A stretch of DNA of 64,000 bases from Cyclobacterium lianum. GTDB lineage: Bacteria > Bacteroidota > Bacteroidia > Cytophagales > Cyclobacteriaceae. The stretch covers positions 186,001 through 250,000 of the forward strand of contig NZ_FRCY01000003.1 of assembly GCF_900143075.1 (NCBI RefSeq), in the 5' to 3' direction. Below the pieces are notes generated by a model, which saw nothing but the letters and a program-made list of their open reading frames with translations, was not told where the DNA came from and did not search any database. The position numbers and the translations under genes were made by a program. This document shows, one piece after another, positions 28,514-36,785 of this stretch (positions are counted from its first letter, which is position 1; each line of letters begins with the position of its first letter).

Positions 28514-30484
28514 ATGCCCCAAAGATACTCACTGGCAATCATGCTTGCGCTGGCATCTTTCTTTCTGGTATCGGCTGGTAGCAACGCTCAGCCTTGCCCG
28601 GAATCCTTGTCTTCCATTGAAGAAAACGCCAATTACCTGGAAATCAATTCCCCCGGAAACACAGTAAAAATTCCCCTTCACCATATCAGGATTTTTCCCG
28701 AAGGAAAAGAACGTATTTATATGTTATTACCGGACATATTGACCAATTCCTCTACACCGATTATCCGGTGGAACGAACTGGTATTAAAAAAACCACTTAA
28801 CTCTTCCGAAAAATGGACCGGTACCATCGATAGGAAAAGTTTCTTTCCTACCCCCTGTATCCCTTTATTGGAAGATGCCCATTTTTCATCTGCCGAATCA
28901 AATCAGGATTTTATATATCAGACAGAAAACAATACGGTAAGTGTAAAAGGTAGTATTTCCTTTCCCCAAATTTCCGGGCGACAACTCATTATCCACCTGA
29001 ATGTAGACCGGCAGACAATACCGTTGCCACTGATCAACGATCTTGACGGCCAACTTTTTACCCGGGAAGGAGCCATACCCATCACTTCCGGGGAAATCAG
29101 CTATATTCCCACTTCTCACATTTTAAAAGGCTCCGGAACGGCAGAAGGAACAGCCATAAACCAGAGTTTTGAGTTTCTCATTAAGGATTACAAGGGCGAA
29201 CCCGGTATTTATCTTATCAATGAAGGGACAGATAGCCGCAATGCCTTTTTTGTCTACAAGGTAGAAGGAAAACCTGCAGGTAAATTGACTATCTTCAAAT
29301 ATGCGCTGAATCCCAAAGTTCTGGAATCGAGTGCTTTTTTTCGGCTGGCACCCTTTGATGTGGATGCTTTAGATTCTGCCGACCTGGTACCTGCTGCTAC
29401 CTTTTTCAGCGAGTCAGTTTTGATTGACCCTAAACCAGCCCCAACCTTACTATCTGTGGCAAACAATGCCTTCGAAGGTAATGCTCCGAACCTGGAACAG
29501 CTTAAAAAATTGAAGAGCCCGGAAATTGCCAATCAAGGCCAGTGGACAAAATCAATTACATTTACATTCGAAAATTTACCCATCTGGAACTTACATTTTA
29601 CAGAAGACCAACAGGGGGATAGCCTCCAAAACCTACAAATAGGATACCTGTCTCCGGAGAACCCTGATAATCAACCTGCACTTTCAGAGAGACTAACCTT
29701 CAATCAGGTAGAACAGATCAACGCAGGTTTTATGGAAATTTTTAAAAATTTTGATGAAACCAGCGATACCGTTCAGTTAAAAACGGCAATTTTAGAATTA
29801 TTTTCGGCAAACAACCTTCCGACTGAGGCTACTATGTCAGATGATTTCGAACCCTTTCTCGTAACGACGATCAGTGGGTTTAGAGAAGCTGAAAGGTATG
29901 CCCTCACCAGCGGCACCGGGGATTTTAGCGCCGACATGAATACGCAAGGTTTGGAGCTGCTTCCTATAGATTTGATCTTAAAAAAAGATGGCCTCAAGCC
30001 AGTCTCCAGGTCTTTTGATTTTCACGGTACCAGCATCCTCATCCGGTATGGCACCGATAGTATAGAAGTAACGACATCAAATGAAACACAACGAAAACAG
30101 AGCACAAAAATACCAAACAGCAATTTGTTTGATATATACCAGTTCTATGGCATCATCAGCAGTCTCCCGCTTAAAGAAGATTACGAGGCAGACCTGTCCT
30201 TTTTTGATGTGACTCCCGTTTTCGTAACGCACCTGGGTCAGGAAACTACTCAGGAAAGATTGGTCATTCAGCCCGGCTTTGTCCATGCCTGGGTAAGGGT
30301 AATGGAAAGTTTGACTTATCAGGGGGAACCCGCTTTCAAGCTTAGCGTTCAATTCAACGGATTGTCCAATCCCTTGTTTGCCGAATTCTACGAGGAGAAC
30401 TATACGGGCACCTACTATGTAAGCAGGTCTTTTCCCCACCAAATCATCCGTGCCAATTTTGAACAGGGTCTCGTCCTGCAATAG
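28514..30484 (+). CDS. Secreted protein of unknown function (656 residues)
   Basis: I do not recognise this family. The start is the ATG at 28514, followed by a clear signal peptide (about 1-24, ending S-A-G-S-N-A); a TTG ten codons upstream is unlikely. The mature chain is rich in beta-strand-like segments, Asn, Ser and Thr, has only two early Cys residues (in A-Q-P-C-P-E and T-P-C-I-P) and no transmembrane helix, lipobox or T9SS sorting domain. That points to a periplasmic or outer-membrane-associated beta-sandwich protein. The C-terminal 150 residues (F-F-D-V-T-P-V-F-V-T-H near 575) resemble the DUF3108-type lipid or polysaccharide-binding beta barrel in pattern only; this is a weak impression. 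It is followed after 44 bases by an (alpha/alpha)6-like lipoprotein gene and they may be co-transcribed. Confidence 0.75.
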   Translation: MPQRYSLAIMLALASFFLVSAGSNAQPCPESLSSIEENANYLEINSPGNTVKIPLHHIRIFPEGKERIYMLLPDILTNSSTPIIRWNELVLKKPLNSSEKWTGTIDRKSFFPTPCIPLLEDAHFSSAESNQDFIYQTENNTVSVKGSISFPQISGRQLIIHLNVDRQTIPLPLINDLDGQLFTREGAIPITSGEISYIPTSHILKGSGTAEGTAINQSFEFLIKDYKGEPGIYLINEGTDSRNAFFVYKVEGKPAGKLTIFKYALNPKVLESSAFFRLAPFDVDALDSADLVPAATFFSESVLIDPKPAPTLLSVANNAFEGNAPNLEQLKKLKSPEIANQGQWTKSITFTFENLPIWNLHFTEDQQGDSLQNLQIGYLSPENPDNQPALSERLTFNQVEQINAGFMEIFKNFDETSDTVQLKTAILELFSANNLPTEATMSDDFEPFLVTTISGFREAERYALTSGTGDFSADMNTQGLELLPIDLILKKDGLKPVSRSFDFHGTSILIRYGTDSIEVTTSNETQRKQSTKIPNSNLFDIYQFYGIISSLPLKEDYEADLSFFDVTPVFVTHLGQETTQERLVIQPGFVHAWVRVMESLTYQGEPAFKLSVQFNGLSNPLFAEFYEENYTGTYYVSRSFPHQIIRANFEQGLVLQ

Positions 30485-30528
30485 ACATTTATGGTAAATG
30501 TTAACGTGTCAACAAAAAACCCACACCA

Positions 30529-32169
30529 ATGAGAAACCTGATATACCTGGTATTGATAGCTATCTGCCTGATATCCTGCAAAGAGCAATTCGAGGACCCC
30601 AGAGAAGAGGAAATCAACGAAGCCATGGAAAATGGTTATTTGGCGCATGAAGGCTATACCAGAAGTATGAATTTTGTACGGGACTGGCTGACTTATGCAG
30701 ATCCTCAAACCGGTCTGATACCAAGAAACCTCTCGGACAGTAAAGATATCTGGAATGCAAAAGATGCAGCTGCAGATAACTACCCATTCATGGTACTGAC
30801 ATCAGCCTTATTGGACAGCAATTTGTTTCATGGTCCAATGAAAAAAATTTTGGAAAACGAAATTCGGCTGACCAACCGGCTAGACCGTCTTCCGGATACC
30901 TATTCTTTTTCGAAAAAAGGATTCGAAACGGAGGCTATAAATAGAGACGAGCTGATTTTTGGTGCTTCTGAATATGTAAAAGACGGATTGCTTCCACTTA
31001 CCGAATACATTGGAGCATCCGCATGGTCTGCAAGGATGATTGATCTGGTAGACGATATATGGAAGCATGCAGCTTACGATACGCCCTTCGGCCCTATTCC
31101 CGCTTTGAATGTGGAAGTGAATGGAGAACTGTTGCAGGTTCTTTCCAGAATTTACTGGATGACTGGGGAAGAAAAGTACCTGAATTGGGCCTTGCGCCTG
31201 GGCGATTATTATTTGCTCGATAACCATCATCCTACCGATGATTTTGAAGTGTTGCGACTGAGAGACCACGGTTGTGAGATTGTGTCCGGCTTGTGCGAAC
31301 TGTACATCATGACCGCTTTTGCGGATGAAGACAAAAAAGCTGTGTACCAACCAGCCATCTACCGCATGTTGGATAGAATTTTGGAAGTGGGTACAAACGA
31401 TGATGGTTTATTTTACAACCAGATCAACCCACAAACCGGAGAAATACTGGATGAAGGTATCGCCGATACCTGGGGATATACTTACAATGCCTATTATGGC
31501 GTATACATGCTGGATCAGCACGAAGCCTACAGAAATGCTGTCTTGAAAGCTTTGGAAAACCTGGACCAGTATTCCTATTTCGATTGGGAACGAGGAAGTG
31601 CAGACGGATATGCAGATGCCATAGAATCTGCCCTCAATTTGTATAATCGGGAGAAAGCCACCAAAACAGCGGATTGGATTGACAGCCAGATGCAGCACAT
31701 GTGGTCGCTTCAGGATTCTGCGCACAGAAGTGGTACTGAAGCATACCGGGGAAAAGGCATCATCGAAGGTTGGCATGGCGATGGCAATTTTGCCAGAACT
31801 ACGCTGATGTATTGTCTTTGGAAAAGTCAGGGCATCACAGCGAGCCCCTGGAACAAGGATTTGTACCTGGGCGCTATCCCCAAAGAAAACGGTGTTCTCA
31901 CAACCCTGATCAGCGAAACACCCTGGAAGGGAAAAATTCATTTCGATGTGGACAGGCATCAGAAGGTTTTCCGGTTGCCGCTGGATTATCCCAGGATCAA
32001 CCAATTTCCGGAGTGGTTTACAATATCTGCAGATAAAAAATACCAGGTCACTTTTTTTACCAGGGAAACCAGACAGATGTATACGGGAGCTGAATTGCTA
32101 GAAGGCCTTGAGATCAACCTTGAGCAAAATCAGCAGATTTGCTTTGCAGTATATCCGGTGGAAAACTAG
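30529..32169 (+). CDS. Lipoprotein with six-hairpin glycosidase-like fold, function unknown
   Basis: A 546-residue protein with a lipoprotein signal (lipobox C-L-I-S-C, Cys17) and a mature domain that looks like an (alpha/alpha)6 barrel: repeated helical hairpins with aromatic/acidic motifs such as W-L-N/T-Y-A-D-P-Q-T-G-L-I-P-R, R-I-Y-W-M-T-G-E-E-K-Y-L, R-L-R-D-H-G-C-E-I-V-S-G and D-T-W-G-Y-T-Y-N-A. These resemble the non-specific six-hairpin glycosidase superfamily (GH88, GH105, GH127 and relatives). The C-terminal 100 residues (Y-Q-V-T-F-F-T-R-E-T) look like a beta-sandwich. Catalytic residues cannot be assigned with confidence. The stop TAG overlaps that of the convergent GT2 gene through CTAG at 32166-32169. 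Confidence 0.72.
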   Translation: MRNLIYLVLIAICLISCKEQFEDPREEEINEAMENGYLAHEGYTRSMNFVRDWLTYADPQTGLIPRNLSDSKDIWNAKDAAADNYPFMVLTSALLDSNLFHGPMKKILENEIRLTNRLDRLPDTYSFSKKGFETEAINRDELIFGASEYVKDGLLPLTEYIGASAWSARMIDLVDDIWKHAAYDTPFGPIPALNVEVNGELLQVLSRIYWMTGEEKYLNWALRLGDYYLLDNHHPTDDFEVLRLRDHGCEIVSGLCELYIMTAFADEDKKAVYQPAIYRMLDRILEVGTNDDGLFYNQINPQTGEILDEGIADTWGYTYNAYYGVYMLDQHEAYRNAVLKALENLDQYSYFDWERGSADGYADAIESALNLYNREKATKTADWIDSQMQHMWSLQDSAHRSGTEAYRGKGIIEGWHGDGNFARTTLMYCLWKSQGITASPWNKDLYLGAIPKENGVLTTLISETPWKGKIHFDVDRHQKVFRLPLDYPRINQFPEWFTISADKKYQVTFFTRETRQMYTGAELLEGLEINLEQNQQICFAVYPVEN

Positions 32170-33401
32170 GCCTGGTCCAAATCCCTGAAGACATCCAGCA
32201 AGTCAGGTAGATCTTTTGTTAGGGATGTTTCTCCAAATAGTCGCAATAGCTCTGGAGCAGCCTTTAGGACCGGAATAGAAGTGAAATGCCTATCGCGTAA
32301 ATAATGGGTCAACTTCAAAACCATGAACCCATCCATCCATTGCCAGAATCTTTTAATGAAATTTTCTTCGGAGCTTGATTGTTTTCTCAATTCCAATATC
32401 CGTTGGTCAAAGTTTATTTCTTGCAAAACATCTGAGAGGACGACGGATAAGCCACCTGAATGGGGACCAGCGTCGTAAAGCTGAGGCACCTGATTGAAAA
32501 AAGATTTCAGACATTGATAAATTCGGGGATCATAGGTGAGCTTTTCCGAATTTATTCGCGCCGTAAATTCCAGTTGGGCCCTCCCGGTCCCGAAAGGCAC
32601 CCGGTCGGATATCCTGCAGGAAGGGTAAACCCTGGCCGGTAGATAGATGAAATTGCTTACCGGAAGTAATTTGTGCATGAAGTAAAAATCCTCTCCCGCC
32701 TTTCTTCTGTTCATCCCTCCCGACCTGGCATAGGTCGTCGCCCGGACAGCCATGCATGAACCCACGGTGTGTCTGGCGAAGGGATATCCGGCCCACTTAA
32801 GTCCCTGGATGTAACAGCGCAGGTGCAATTCATACTGTATGATTCCACTCCTCAACGACAGGTCCCGTTCCTCTTCATAGCGGTGTTCGAAGTGAAAATG
32901 GGCCAATTGAAGGTTCGGATCATTAAATCCTGTACCGGCAACTGTAAAATAATCCGGTGAAACTTCACAATCAGCATCCAAACATAATATTGGCCCATCC
33001 CTTCCGATCAGATTCCAGCGGATCAGGGCCTCGTCCATGCCAATTTTTCTGGCCCATCCTGCACCGGCTTTCTTGGCATCAAGCCCCTCCGCAAGAAGGT
33101 AGAAAAGCCGGATCCAACTACAGCCATGAGTTATTTGCCAGTTGTCAATTTGCTCGACCGTCTTGTGGTTTATTTTTATGACTGCAGGATCGGCATTTTC
33201 TGGTGCGTTGATCACTACGATAATTTCTACCGATCCAGGAGGTACTTCACATTGGTATAGCGCAGCCAGCGTTTTTGTAATATCTGGTTCCTTGTAGGCC
33301 GGTATCACCACAATCATCGACAGGTCTTTCTCCGGAGGCTGTATTATCTGGGGAGGCATCACCTGAAAACGTCTGATATAGGTTGCGACAATCTGCTTCA
33401 T
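32166..33401 (-). CDS. Glycosyltransferase family 2 protein
   Basis: A 411-residue protein with a GT-A fold. The ATG at 33399-33401 (MKQIVATYIRRF) is chosen over a TTG seven codons upstream. The donor-binding strand V-V-I-P-A-Y-K-E is near residues 31-38, the metal-binding D-x-D is D-A-D (142-144), and the acceptor-side motif A-G-E-D-F-Y-F near residue 235 fits the family E-D motif. There is no signal peptide or transmembrane helix, so it is cytosolic or peripheral. The C-terminal 130 residues are helical and unassigned. It transfers a sugar from a nucleotide donor to an unknown acceptor. No other glycan-assembly gene is adjacent, so it is not part of an obvious capsule cluster. Confidence 0.82.
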   Translation of the reverse strand: MKQIVATYIRRFQVMPPQIIQPPEKDLSMIVVIPAYKEPDITKTLAALYQCEVPPGSVEIIVVINAPENADPAVIKINHKTVEQIDNWQITHGCSWIRLFYLLAEGLDAKKAGAGWARKIGMDEALIRWNLIGRDGPILCLDADCEVSPDYFTVAGTGFNDPNLQLAHFHFEHRYEEERDLSLRSGIIQYELHLRCYIQGLKWAGYPFARHTVGSCMAVRATTYARSGGMNRRKAGEDFYFMHKLLPVSNFIYLPARVYPSCRISDRVPFGTGRAQLEFTARINSEKLTYDPRIYQCLKSFFNQVPQLYDAGPHSGGLSVVLSDVLQEINFDQRILELRKQSSSEENFIKRFWQWMDGFMVLKLTHYLRDRHFTSIPVLKAAPELLRLFGETSLTKDLPDLLDVFRDLDQA

Positions 33402-33863
33402 GAGTCGAATTAAAAGGGGCAAAGTGCATTAAACTTCAAAAGTCGAAAAGAAATATTACTTTTGTTTTCTTTGCTTTCAAAAATTCTGATTTGCCCATAG
33501 TGAAATCAATCTTTCCTGACTACAAAGCAAGATAGAGTACGGTAGGGCATGGTATATAACAAAAACCGATGGTTTCCGGAATCAGGGGTAAAGCGAAAAA
33601 AAAAGTATTTCGAAATGCATGTGAGTCTGTCTCAGCCAGGCAGGTATGAGGTCAAGTACAGCAGCTATGGGGATCTATACCATGTGAGATTCGTAGCTTG
33701 TACCTTTTCTGCGGCAGGAGCATTAAAGAAGAAATGATAAACAGATGAAATCGAGCATGTCTCAAGCGACACATATAGGAATGATCATTCAACATGCGAG
33801 ATTCCCCGTCCAACTGGTGTCATGCGGGCGGGCATGTCGCAACTTAAAGACAATTATTAAATC
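33402..33863. other. 462-base region between GT2 and miaE without a confident gene
   Basis: It contains a 62-codon plus-strand reading frame (33549-33737) rich in Lys and Tyr with no recognised motif and no ribosome-binding context, which I do not call a gene. C-A-T-G-C and G-C-A-T-G flank GGGCGG at 33818-33833, a small palindrome. No consensus promoter was found by eye for either neighbour. Confidence 0.35.
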
Positions 33864-34451
33864 ATGAAATATTCCATTGACCTTACGGTCTCCTCTTCCG
33901 GAGAATGGTTGGACGCTGTAATGGCAGATTTTGATGCATTCCTTCAGGATCATGCCGATTGTGAAAGAAAGGCCTCTGCCATGGCGACCTCCCTGATCGC
34001 AAAATACCCCGATCGGGAGAAAATCATACCCGATATGATCGAAACCGCCATAGAGGAACTGGAGCATTTTCAGCAGGTATTTGAACTGATGCAACAAAGA
34101 AAAGTAAACCTCAACAAAGAAATGAAAGAGGACCCCTACATCCGTCAATTGATGCCACTGACGCACGGGGGAACTCCGGAAAGCAGATTTCTTTCCCGTA
34201 TGCTATTGGGTTCAATAGTAGAATGCAGGGGATGCGAAAGATTTCGGATGATCTCAGAAGCCCAGAATGATGTGGAATTGAAAAAATTCTACAAAAATCT
34301 CTGGACTTCCGAAGCCAAGCACGGAAATATATATGTAGAACTGTCTCTGGAATATTTTGATGAAAAAACCGTCTACGATCGGTTACATGAAATGATGGAT
34401 TTTGAAGGCAGGGTAATCCAGAACCTGCCCATCAAGCCCGCCCTTCATTGA
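33864..34451 (+). CDS. miaE: tRNA-(ms2io6A)-hydroxylase-like diiron protein
   Basis: A 195-residue ferritin-like diiron monooxygenase. MiaE hydroxylates the isopentenyl group of ms2i6A at position 37 of tRNAs reading UNN codons. Diiron ligands are visible in order: Glu34 (D-C-E-R-K-A), Glu65 and His68 (E-L-E-H), Glu120 (I-V-E-C-R-G-C-E-R-F), Glu150 and His153 (S-E-A-K-H). Length and motif order match the family. It acts on tRNA in the cytosol and needs oxygen, consistent with an aerobic host. The 3' end overlaps the convergent dehydrogenase gene by seven bases (34445-34451). miaA and miaB, which would make the substrate, are not in the window. Confidence 0.92.
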   Translation: MKYSIDLTVSSSGEWLDAVMADFDAFLQDHADCERKASAMATSLIAKYPDREKIIPDMIETAIEELEHFQQVFELMQQRKVNLNKEMKEDPYIRQLMPLTHGGTPESRFLSRMLLGSIVECRGCERFRMISEAQNDVELKKFYKNLWTSEAKHGNIYVELSLEYFDEKTVYDRLHEMMDFEGRVIQNLPIKPALH

Positions 34452-35488
34452 TCATTGGTACCCTCCTGTGCAGCATCCAGCGAATCACCGGATCGAGCCG
34501 CTCTTTTAGCCGCCAGTTTCTGCTGGATGATGTCAGCAGGGTACTTGAGCGTAAGTTCCCTGATTTCATAGGAAAACTCATTGTAGAGCTCCTGCCAAAT
34601 TTCTCTTTCTTCGGGGCTGTATTCATAAAACCCATGACCGTTGAATATTCCTCTGCCTCCCGCATCAACAATATCATTGATAACCCTGCCTGGGCTGGTA
34701 TCATTATTCAGTGTGGGAAACAAGTCCTTCATCACCTCCCTGTAACTGCCAATTCCGGTAAAATCCATCCAGCGAAAAACTCCCATCATGGGTAAAAAAT
34801 ACCCGGCTACATTTCTGCATGCCTTATCGACGTCCTCTACTGAAGCATACTCCCCATCCACAAGGTGCATGGCCTCCCGATACATGGCATACATCAGCCG
34901 GTTGGCGATAAATCCTGGAAGATCTTTTTTGACCAAAACCGTTTCCTTCTGCCACAGTTCACCTAAATCATATAAAAACCTTGCCTTATTGAGGTCACTT
35001 TTTTCACCACAAATCAGCTCCAAAAAACGGGTCGTATAGGCAGGTTCCATCCAATGTAAACCAAAAAATCTACCTGGATTACTTACATGCTGTTGCAATA
35101 CACTGATCGGAATCGCTGAAGTGTTGGTAGTGATAAATGCTTCCTTGTCTAAGATACCATCCAATTGCCGGAATACCTCGGCTTTCAGGTTTTTATCTTC
35201 TTTGACAGACTCTATCACCAACTGGCAGTCTTTCAGACTTTTTAAATCTCCAGCGGTGGTAAAGTGCTTCAGGTAATCTTTGGCTTCCATCTTTATCAAG
35301 CCCTTTTCGGCTGCAAGCTTCAGGTGGTTTTTTACCCTCTCAGCACCTGACTGCAACGCCTCCGGCAATAGTTCCACGCCAACGACGGGATGCCCTGCTA
35401 TCAGCATACAGGCGGCGATGCTACTGCCCATCAAACCAAGACCAACAATACCTACCTGAAAATTACCCGGATCAAACGCTTTTGACAT
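34445..35488 (-). CDS. 3-hydroxyacyl-CoA dehydrogenase family protein (HCDH / gulonate-dehydrogenase-like)
   Basis: A 347-residue cytosolic NAD-dependent dehydrogenase. The Rossmann motif is V-G-I-V-G-L-G-L-M-G-S-S-I-A (about 12-25), the catalytic-region motifs are N-T-S-A-I-P-I and F-G-L-H-W-M-E-P, where His and Glu correspond to the family dyad, and the all-alpha C-terminal dimerisation domain begins at G-F-I-A-N-R-L near residue 204. Fatty-acid 3-hydroxyacyl-CoA dehydrogenases usually show F-N-P in place of W-M-E-P, so this could instead be a hydroxy-acid dehydrogenase of the lambda-crystallin (L-gulonate 3-dehydrogenase) kind. It is the last gene of a six-gene minus-strand operon concerned with sugar oxidation, which supports the second reading. 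Substrate remains inference. Confidence 0.82.
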   Translation of the reverse strand: MSKAFDPGNFQVGIVGLGLMGSSIAACMLIAGHPVVGVELLPEALQSGAERVKNHLKLAAEKGLIKMEAKDYLKHFTTAGDLKSLKDCQLVIESVKEDKNLKAEVFRQLDGILDKEAFITTNTSAIPISVLQQHVSNPGRFFGLHWMEPAYTTRFLELICGEKSDLNKARFLYDLGELWQKETVLVKKDLPGFIANRLMYAMYREAMHLVDGEYASVEDVDKACRNVAGYFLPMMGVFRWMDFTGIGSYREVMKDLFPTLNNDTSPGRVINDIVDAGGRGIFNGHGFYEYSPEEREIWQELYNEFSYEIRELTLKYPADIIQQKLAAKRAARSGDSLDAAQEGTNDQ

Positions 35489-35543
35489 ACTTAATGTGGA
35501 TAAGAAGAAAAAAGAAAAATAGGACCAAATCGCATTGGAGCAC

Positions 35544-36620
35544 TTATAAGGTCACCACCTTGCCGGTTCTAACCGACTCATCACAGGCAAAAGCGATCCT
35601 GAGGCTGTTCACGGCATCTTCCATATGATTGGTGAGATCAATATCCTCATGAACAGATTTCAGAAAATATTCCTGTTCACGTTTGCACAGGGCGTTGTGG
35701 TCCGGTTCATCCGTTAGATCTATCCATTCATCCTCATGGGCAAATTTTTCATTCTTGTCCAGATCGGCACGGTGATACAGCAAAGACTCTGTTTTGGTAT
35801 GGGCTTCAATGCTATCAGATTTTCCACTGCCACCGGCTTCTTTGGCGACAATAGACACCGACCCTCTTGGTCCGAAGACATCCTTGATAAAAAAAGCCGT
35901 TTCGCTGACCATAGGGCCCCAGCCAGCCTCATACCATCCTACAGAACCGTCTTCAAAACGAATCTGCAAATTACCATAATTATAGTTTCCTGTTGGTATT
36001 TCTTCCGTCAACCTGGCACCGATAGCATATACCTGTACCGGTTTCGACCGCGTCATTTGACACATCACATCAATATAATGAACACCGCAATCTACGATTG
36101 GGCTCAGGCTTTTCATAAGATTTCGGTGCAGGGTCCACATCTTGTCTTCGCTCTGTTGGTTTAAATTCATACGCATGACCAGGGGTTTACCCAATTTCTG
36201 GCTCATCTCGATGAATTTTTCCCATGATGGATGGTGCCGCAAAATATAGCCTACCACCAGTTTTCGATTGTTTTTTTTGGCTGCATTGACTACTCTCCTG
36301 GCCCCCTCCACGGTATCTGCCAGCGGTTTTTCCACAAATACATGACATCCCCTCTCCAAGGCATCTATGGCAAAGGTTTCATGGGTATCGGGATAGGTGG
36401 AAATACTTACAGCATCGGGATTTGTCGCTTCCATGGCCGCGTAATAATCATCGTAAAGGGCGTAGCCGCCCCCCAGCTTTTCATTCAAAACTTCCTTTGA
36501 TTTTCCGCCTGACACCAGGCCAGCGATTTCGTATCCATCAAGTTGGTGGTATGCCAGAGCATGGGAGGCACCCATATTGCCACAGCCAACTACTAATATT
36601 TTCATAGGTTTTTGGGACAT
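35544..36620 (-). CDS. Gfo/Idh/MocA family oxidoreductase, cytosolic
   Basis: A 358-residue NAD(P)-dependent sugar dehydrogenase-like protein with no signal peptide, unlike the other three family members in the window. The nucleotide motif is V-V-G-C-G-N-M-G-A-S-H (about 10-20); the active-site E-K-P is in H-V-F-V-E-K-P-L-A near residue 94; the C-terminal substrate-binding domain carries D-C-G-V-H-Y-I-D, where the conserved Asp and His support catalysis. It starts with a clear ATG at 36618-36620. It lies 165 bases after the heme protein gene and 55 bases before the dehydrogenase gene of the same strand. It probably oxidises or reduces a cyclic sugar or sugar acid in the cytosol. Confidence 0.88.
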   Translation of the reverse strand: MSQKPMKILVVGCGNMGASHALAYHQLDGYEIAGLVSGGKSKEVLNEKLGGGYALYDDYYAAMEATNPDAVSISTYPDTHETFAIDALERGCHVFVEKPLADTVEGARRVVNAAKKNNRKLVVGYILRHHPSWEKFIEMSQKLGKPLVMRMNLNQQSEDKMWTLHRNLMKSLSPIVDCGVHYIDVMCQMTRSKPVQVYAIGARLTEEIPTGNYNYGNLQIRFEDGSVGWYEAGWGPMVSETAFFIKDVFGPRGSVSIVAKEAGGSGKSDSIEAHTKTESLLYHRADLDKNEKFAHEDEWIDLTDEPDHNALCKREQEYFLKSVHEDIDLTNHMEDAVNSLRIAFACDESVRTGKVVTL

Positions 36621-36785
36621 GCTTATATTTTTGCTTTTTAAATTAGTTTCAGTACTTCCTGGATTTCAATTTAGAAATTTTTCTCCAAATCGAGAGAAAT
36701 TCGGGCCATTTCTTTCCTGTAAAAAAAATGTCGCATGTCCATTCCTTTTTTGCAGATCAGCCACAGCTCCTGTCCGCACCTGATG

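Noticed and set aside
33549-33737. A 62-codon plus-strand frame between GT2 and miaE
   Set aside because: No motif, no recognisable promoter or ribosome-binding context, and composition unlike neighbouring genes.
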